Shown: one piece after another, positions 4,952-6,581 of the stretch
How the letters are laid out: each line of letters begins with the position of its first letter
Position numbering within the stretch: the stretch's first letter is position 1
Source of the DNA: an uncultured Clostridia bacterium
GTDB taxonomy: Bacteria; Bacillota; Clostridia; Oscillospirales; CAG-272
Assembly (NCBI GenBank): GCA_946040935.1
Contig: CAMGCN010000057.1
Span: 1 to 6,581, forward strand
DNA: 6,581 nucleotides
Reading direction: 5' to 3'
The notes under the pieces: generated by a model
What the model was told of the DNA's origin: nothing
Seen by the model: only the letters and a program-made list of their open reading frames with translations
The model's database searches: none
Made by a program: the position numbers and the translations under genes

Positions 4952-5860
4952 ATGAATAAACAATTTGAAAGAAACTTGAAAATTAAAAGAGCGAGAAGAT
5001 ACAGAATTGTATTTTTCCTTTTATTCTTTTTGATTATTTCAATGGTATTGTTTCTCCTTGCTTATTTTCTTATCCCTGCAAAGGATATAACAAATCTCGG
5101 AGATAATATCGGTGCTACAGCGCCGTCACAGGAAAATTCCGTAAACGACGGAAAAAGCGAGCCCTCATCAACACAGACTGTGCAGTCGGAGGCGCCCGTA
5201 GATAAATATGATGAATATTCATATACATTCAGTGCCGATCTTTCGTCATACGAGCAGTATATGAATCCTCATAACGACGACTATTTGTTTCTTGTAAATG
5301 TCGACAACAAGCTGCAGGAAAATTACATTCCCGACGATCTTACAGACGTTATATATACACGTGACGACGGCAGAAACACACAACAGATGCGACTTTACGC
5401 CGAAAAGGCGCTCGAAGCTCTGTTTATTGAGGCGCAGGCGCAGGGGATGACATATGTCAATCCAAAGAGCGGCTACGGTCTTTCGGTGATGAGCGCATAC
5501 AGAAGCTACGCTTATCAAAAACAGCTTTTTGACCAAAGAGTTGCTTCAACCGGTTCGGAGGAGGCTGCTTCAAAAATCGTACAGTATCCGGGAGCGAGCG
5601 AGCATCAGTCGGGACTTTGCTGTGATATGCACAATCTTTCCTCTGCTGATGAATCCTACGAAAGCGACGCTTCGGCAAAGTGGCTTGCCGAAAACTCATA
5701 TAAATTCGGTTTTATTTTAAGATATCCTAAAGATAAAACAGAGATTACCGGAATATCCTTTGAGCCATGGCATTTCAGATTTGTCGGAAGATACCACGCA
5801 AGCAAAATGTATGAACTCGGCATGTGCCTTGAAGAATATATGGAGTATATTAAAAAATGA
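4952..5860 (+). CDS. VanY-type D-alanyl-D-alanine carboxypeptidase (peptidase M15B), membrane-anchored
   Basis: A 302-residue zinc peptidase predicted to trim the terminal D-Ala from peptidoglycan stem peptides outside the membrane. A basic N terminus (1-18) and one hydrophobic segment (about 19-41) form a signal anchor; a Ser/Glu/Gln-rich linker runs to about 90; the catalytic domain spans about 110-302. Diagnostic motifs are SAYRSYAYQ (181-189), SEHQSGLCCD (216-225) with zinc ligands His218 and Asp225, and EPWHFRFVG (271-279) with catalytic Glu271 and zinc ligand His274. All key residues are present, so the enzyme should be active. Cys223-Cys224 inside the zinc motif is unusual. The gene starts 7 bases after the previous stop, with a GAGG overlapping that stop codon, and its own stop overlaps the next start (ATGA). 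There are no van resistance genes nearby, so a housekeeping cell-wall role is more likely than glycopeptide resistance. Confidence 0.94.
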   Translation: MNKQFERNLKIKRARRYRIVFFLLFFLIISMVLFLLAYFLIPAKDITNLGDNIGATAPSQENSVNDGKSEPSSTQTVQSEAPVDKYDEYSYTFSADLSSYEQYMNPHNDDYLFLVNVDNKLQENYIPDDLTDVIYTRDDGRNTQQMRLYAEKALEALFIEAQAQGMTYVNPKSGYGLSVMSAYRSYAYQKQLFDQRVASTGSEEAASKIVQYPGASEHQSGLCCDMHNLSSADESYESDASAKWLAENSYKFGFILRYPKDKTEITGISFEPWHFRFVGRYHASKMYELGMCLEEYMEYIKK

Positions 5861-6581
5861 AAGTAAGTACACGCTGCGAATATTTTATGAAAAGATACGG
5901 GGAAGTTGAAGGTATACGCCTTCTTTCCCAAGCCGGCTTCAAAGTTCTCGACTTCGGTATGAATACCTATGCGTACGACTATCCGCTGTATACCGCTGAT
6001 GAAAGCGTTTTTGTCGAGCATTATAAAGAGCTTAAAAAGAAAATTGACAGTTTCGGAATGTCTGTATTTCAGACGCACGCCTGTGTACCTTCATATGTAA
6101 ACGACAAAGAGAAAGACGATGCGATATTCAGGACAATCTGCCGTAACATTCAGGCTACTGCGCTTTTAGGGTGTGACAGAATAGTCATTCATCCCCGGAT
6201 ACCTCATGAGTATAAATATGATTATTACAGAGCGGAAACCCGTGAAATCAACCTTGCTTTTTATTCAGCGCTTTTGCCGTATTTGAAGGAATACGGGGTT
6301 ATAGGCCTTATTGAGAATATGTTTAACTGGGATTCGGAAAAGAAGTGCATCTGTCCTACCGTATGTTCATACTCGGAAGAGATGATTGACTATATTGACA
6401 TGGTTGATAACAAGCATTTTGCCGCCTGCCTCGATATCGGCCACGGTAATCTCACCCCTGAATCTCCTGTTGATATGATAAAAAATCTCGGTTCGAGAAT
6501 AAAAGCGCTTCATATTCATGATAACGACGGTATCAGCGACCAACACCTCTCGCCTTATCTCGGCACAATTGATTGGGACGG
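5857..6581 (+). CDS. Xylose-isomerase-like TIM-barrel protein (sugar phosphate isomerase/epimerase family), 3' end outside window
   Basis: The first 241 residues of a cytoplasmic TIM-barrel enzyme of the AP endonuclease 2 / sugar isomerase-epimerase superfamily. Members are usually 260-300 residues, so perhaps 30-50 are missing. Superfamily metal-site signatures are clear: THAC (73-76), IHP (111-113), IENM (152-155) with ligand Glu153, CLDIGHGN (191-198) with Asp193 and His196, LHIHDND (218-224), and HLSPYLGTIDW (230-240). Substrate cannot be deduced; family members isomerise or epimerise ketoses and inositol derivatives or act on abasic DNA. The ATG shares four bases with the previous stop (ATGA), and GGAG at 5842-5845 lies 11 bases upstream inside the peptidase gene, so translation is coupled. 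A cysteine cluster, Cys164, Cys166 and Cys170, follows the IENM motif. No signal peptide is seen, unlike the two upstream products. Confidence 0.92.
   Translation, partial: MKVSTRCEYFMKRYGEVEGIRLLSQAGFKVLDFGMNTYAYDYPLYTADESVFVEHYKELKKKIDSFGMSVFQTHACVPSYVNDKEKDDAIFRTICRNIQATALLGCDRIVIHPRIPHEYKYDYYRAETREINLAFYSALLPYLKEYGVIGLIENMFNWDSEKKCICPTVCSYSEEMIDYIDMVDNKHFAACLDIGHGNLTPESPVDMIKNLGSRIKALHIHDNDGISDQHLSPYLGTIDWD

Noticed and set aside
4952..5860. Glycopeptide-resistance vanY cluster.
   Set aside because: The peptidase belongs to the VanY family, but no ligase, dehydrogenase, dipeptidase or two-component regulator is present; a general cell-wall carboxypeptidase is more likely.
5656..6078. Open minus-strand frame of 140 codons opposite the peptidase and TIM-barrel genes.
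   Set aside because: It spans the junction of two well-supported plus-strand genes and has no recognisable domain.

Overview
The window looks like chromosomal DNA of a low-to-moderate GC member of the Firmicutes (Bacillota), most likely a Clostridia-type anaerobe. The evidence is the infC-rpmI-rplT order behind a long attenuator-like leader, consensus sigma-A-type promoters, GGAGG-type ribosome binding sites and a VanY-type peptidase. The exact lineage cannot be fixed from the sequence alone. I see no mobile element, CRISPR array, tRNA or rRNA gene. It is mostly a housekeeping region, and its most interesting part is the RNA leader in front of infC.

Left two thirds (1-3952) is read on the minus strand. 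A consensus promoter (TTGACA, 17-base spacer, TATAAT, extended -10) fires leftward into a leader of about 130 nt. The leader contains an intrinsic terminator, competing hairpins and an anti-Shine-Dalgarno segment. It is followed by infC (IF3, with an apparent AUC start codon), rpmI (L35) and rplT (L20). A symmetric hairpin terminator follows rplT. Three closely packed genes continue on the same strand: a SpoU/TrmH-type RNA 2'-O-methyltransferase, dprA (natural transformation, RecA loader) and topA (DNA topoisomerase I, cut by the window edge). No separate promoter is evident for these three, so readthrough of the rplT terminator is the simplest way to express them.

Right third (3986-6581) is read on the plus strand from a second promoter, divergent from the infC promoter. 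It drives three tightly coupled genes: a membrane-anchored extracytoplasmic protein with a copper-amine-oxidase-N-terminal-like domain and an acidic disordered tail; a membrane-anchored VanY-type D,D-carboxypeptidase (M15B) with its zinc-site motifs intact; and a xylose-isomerase-like TIM-barrel enzyme that runs off the window. The first two probably act at the cell envelope. The substrate of the third is not evident.

The only gene-free stretch of any size is 3786-4044 (259 bases). It is filled by the infC leader and the two divergent promoters.
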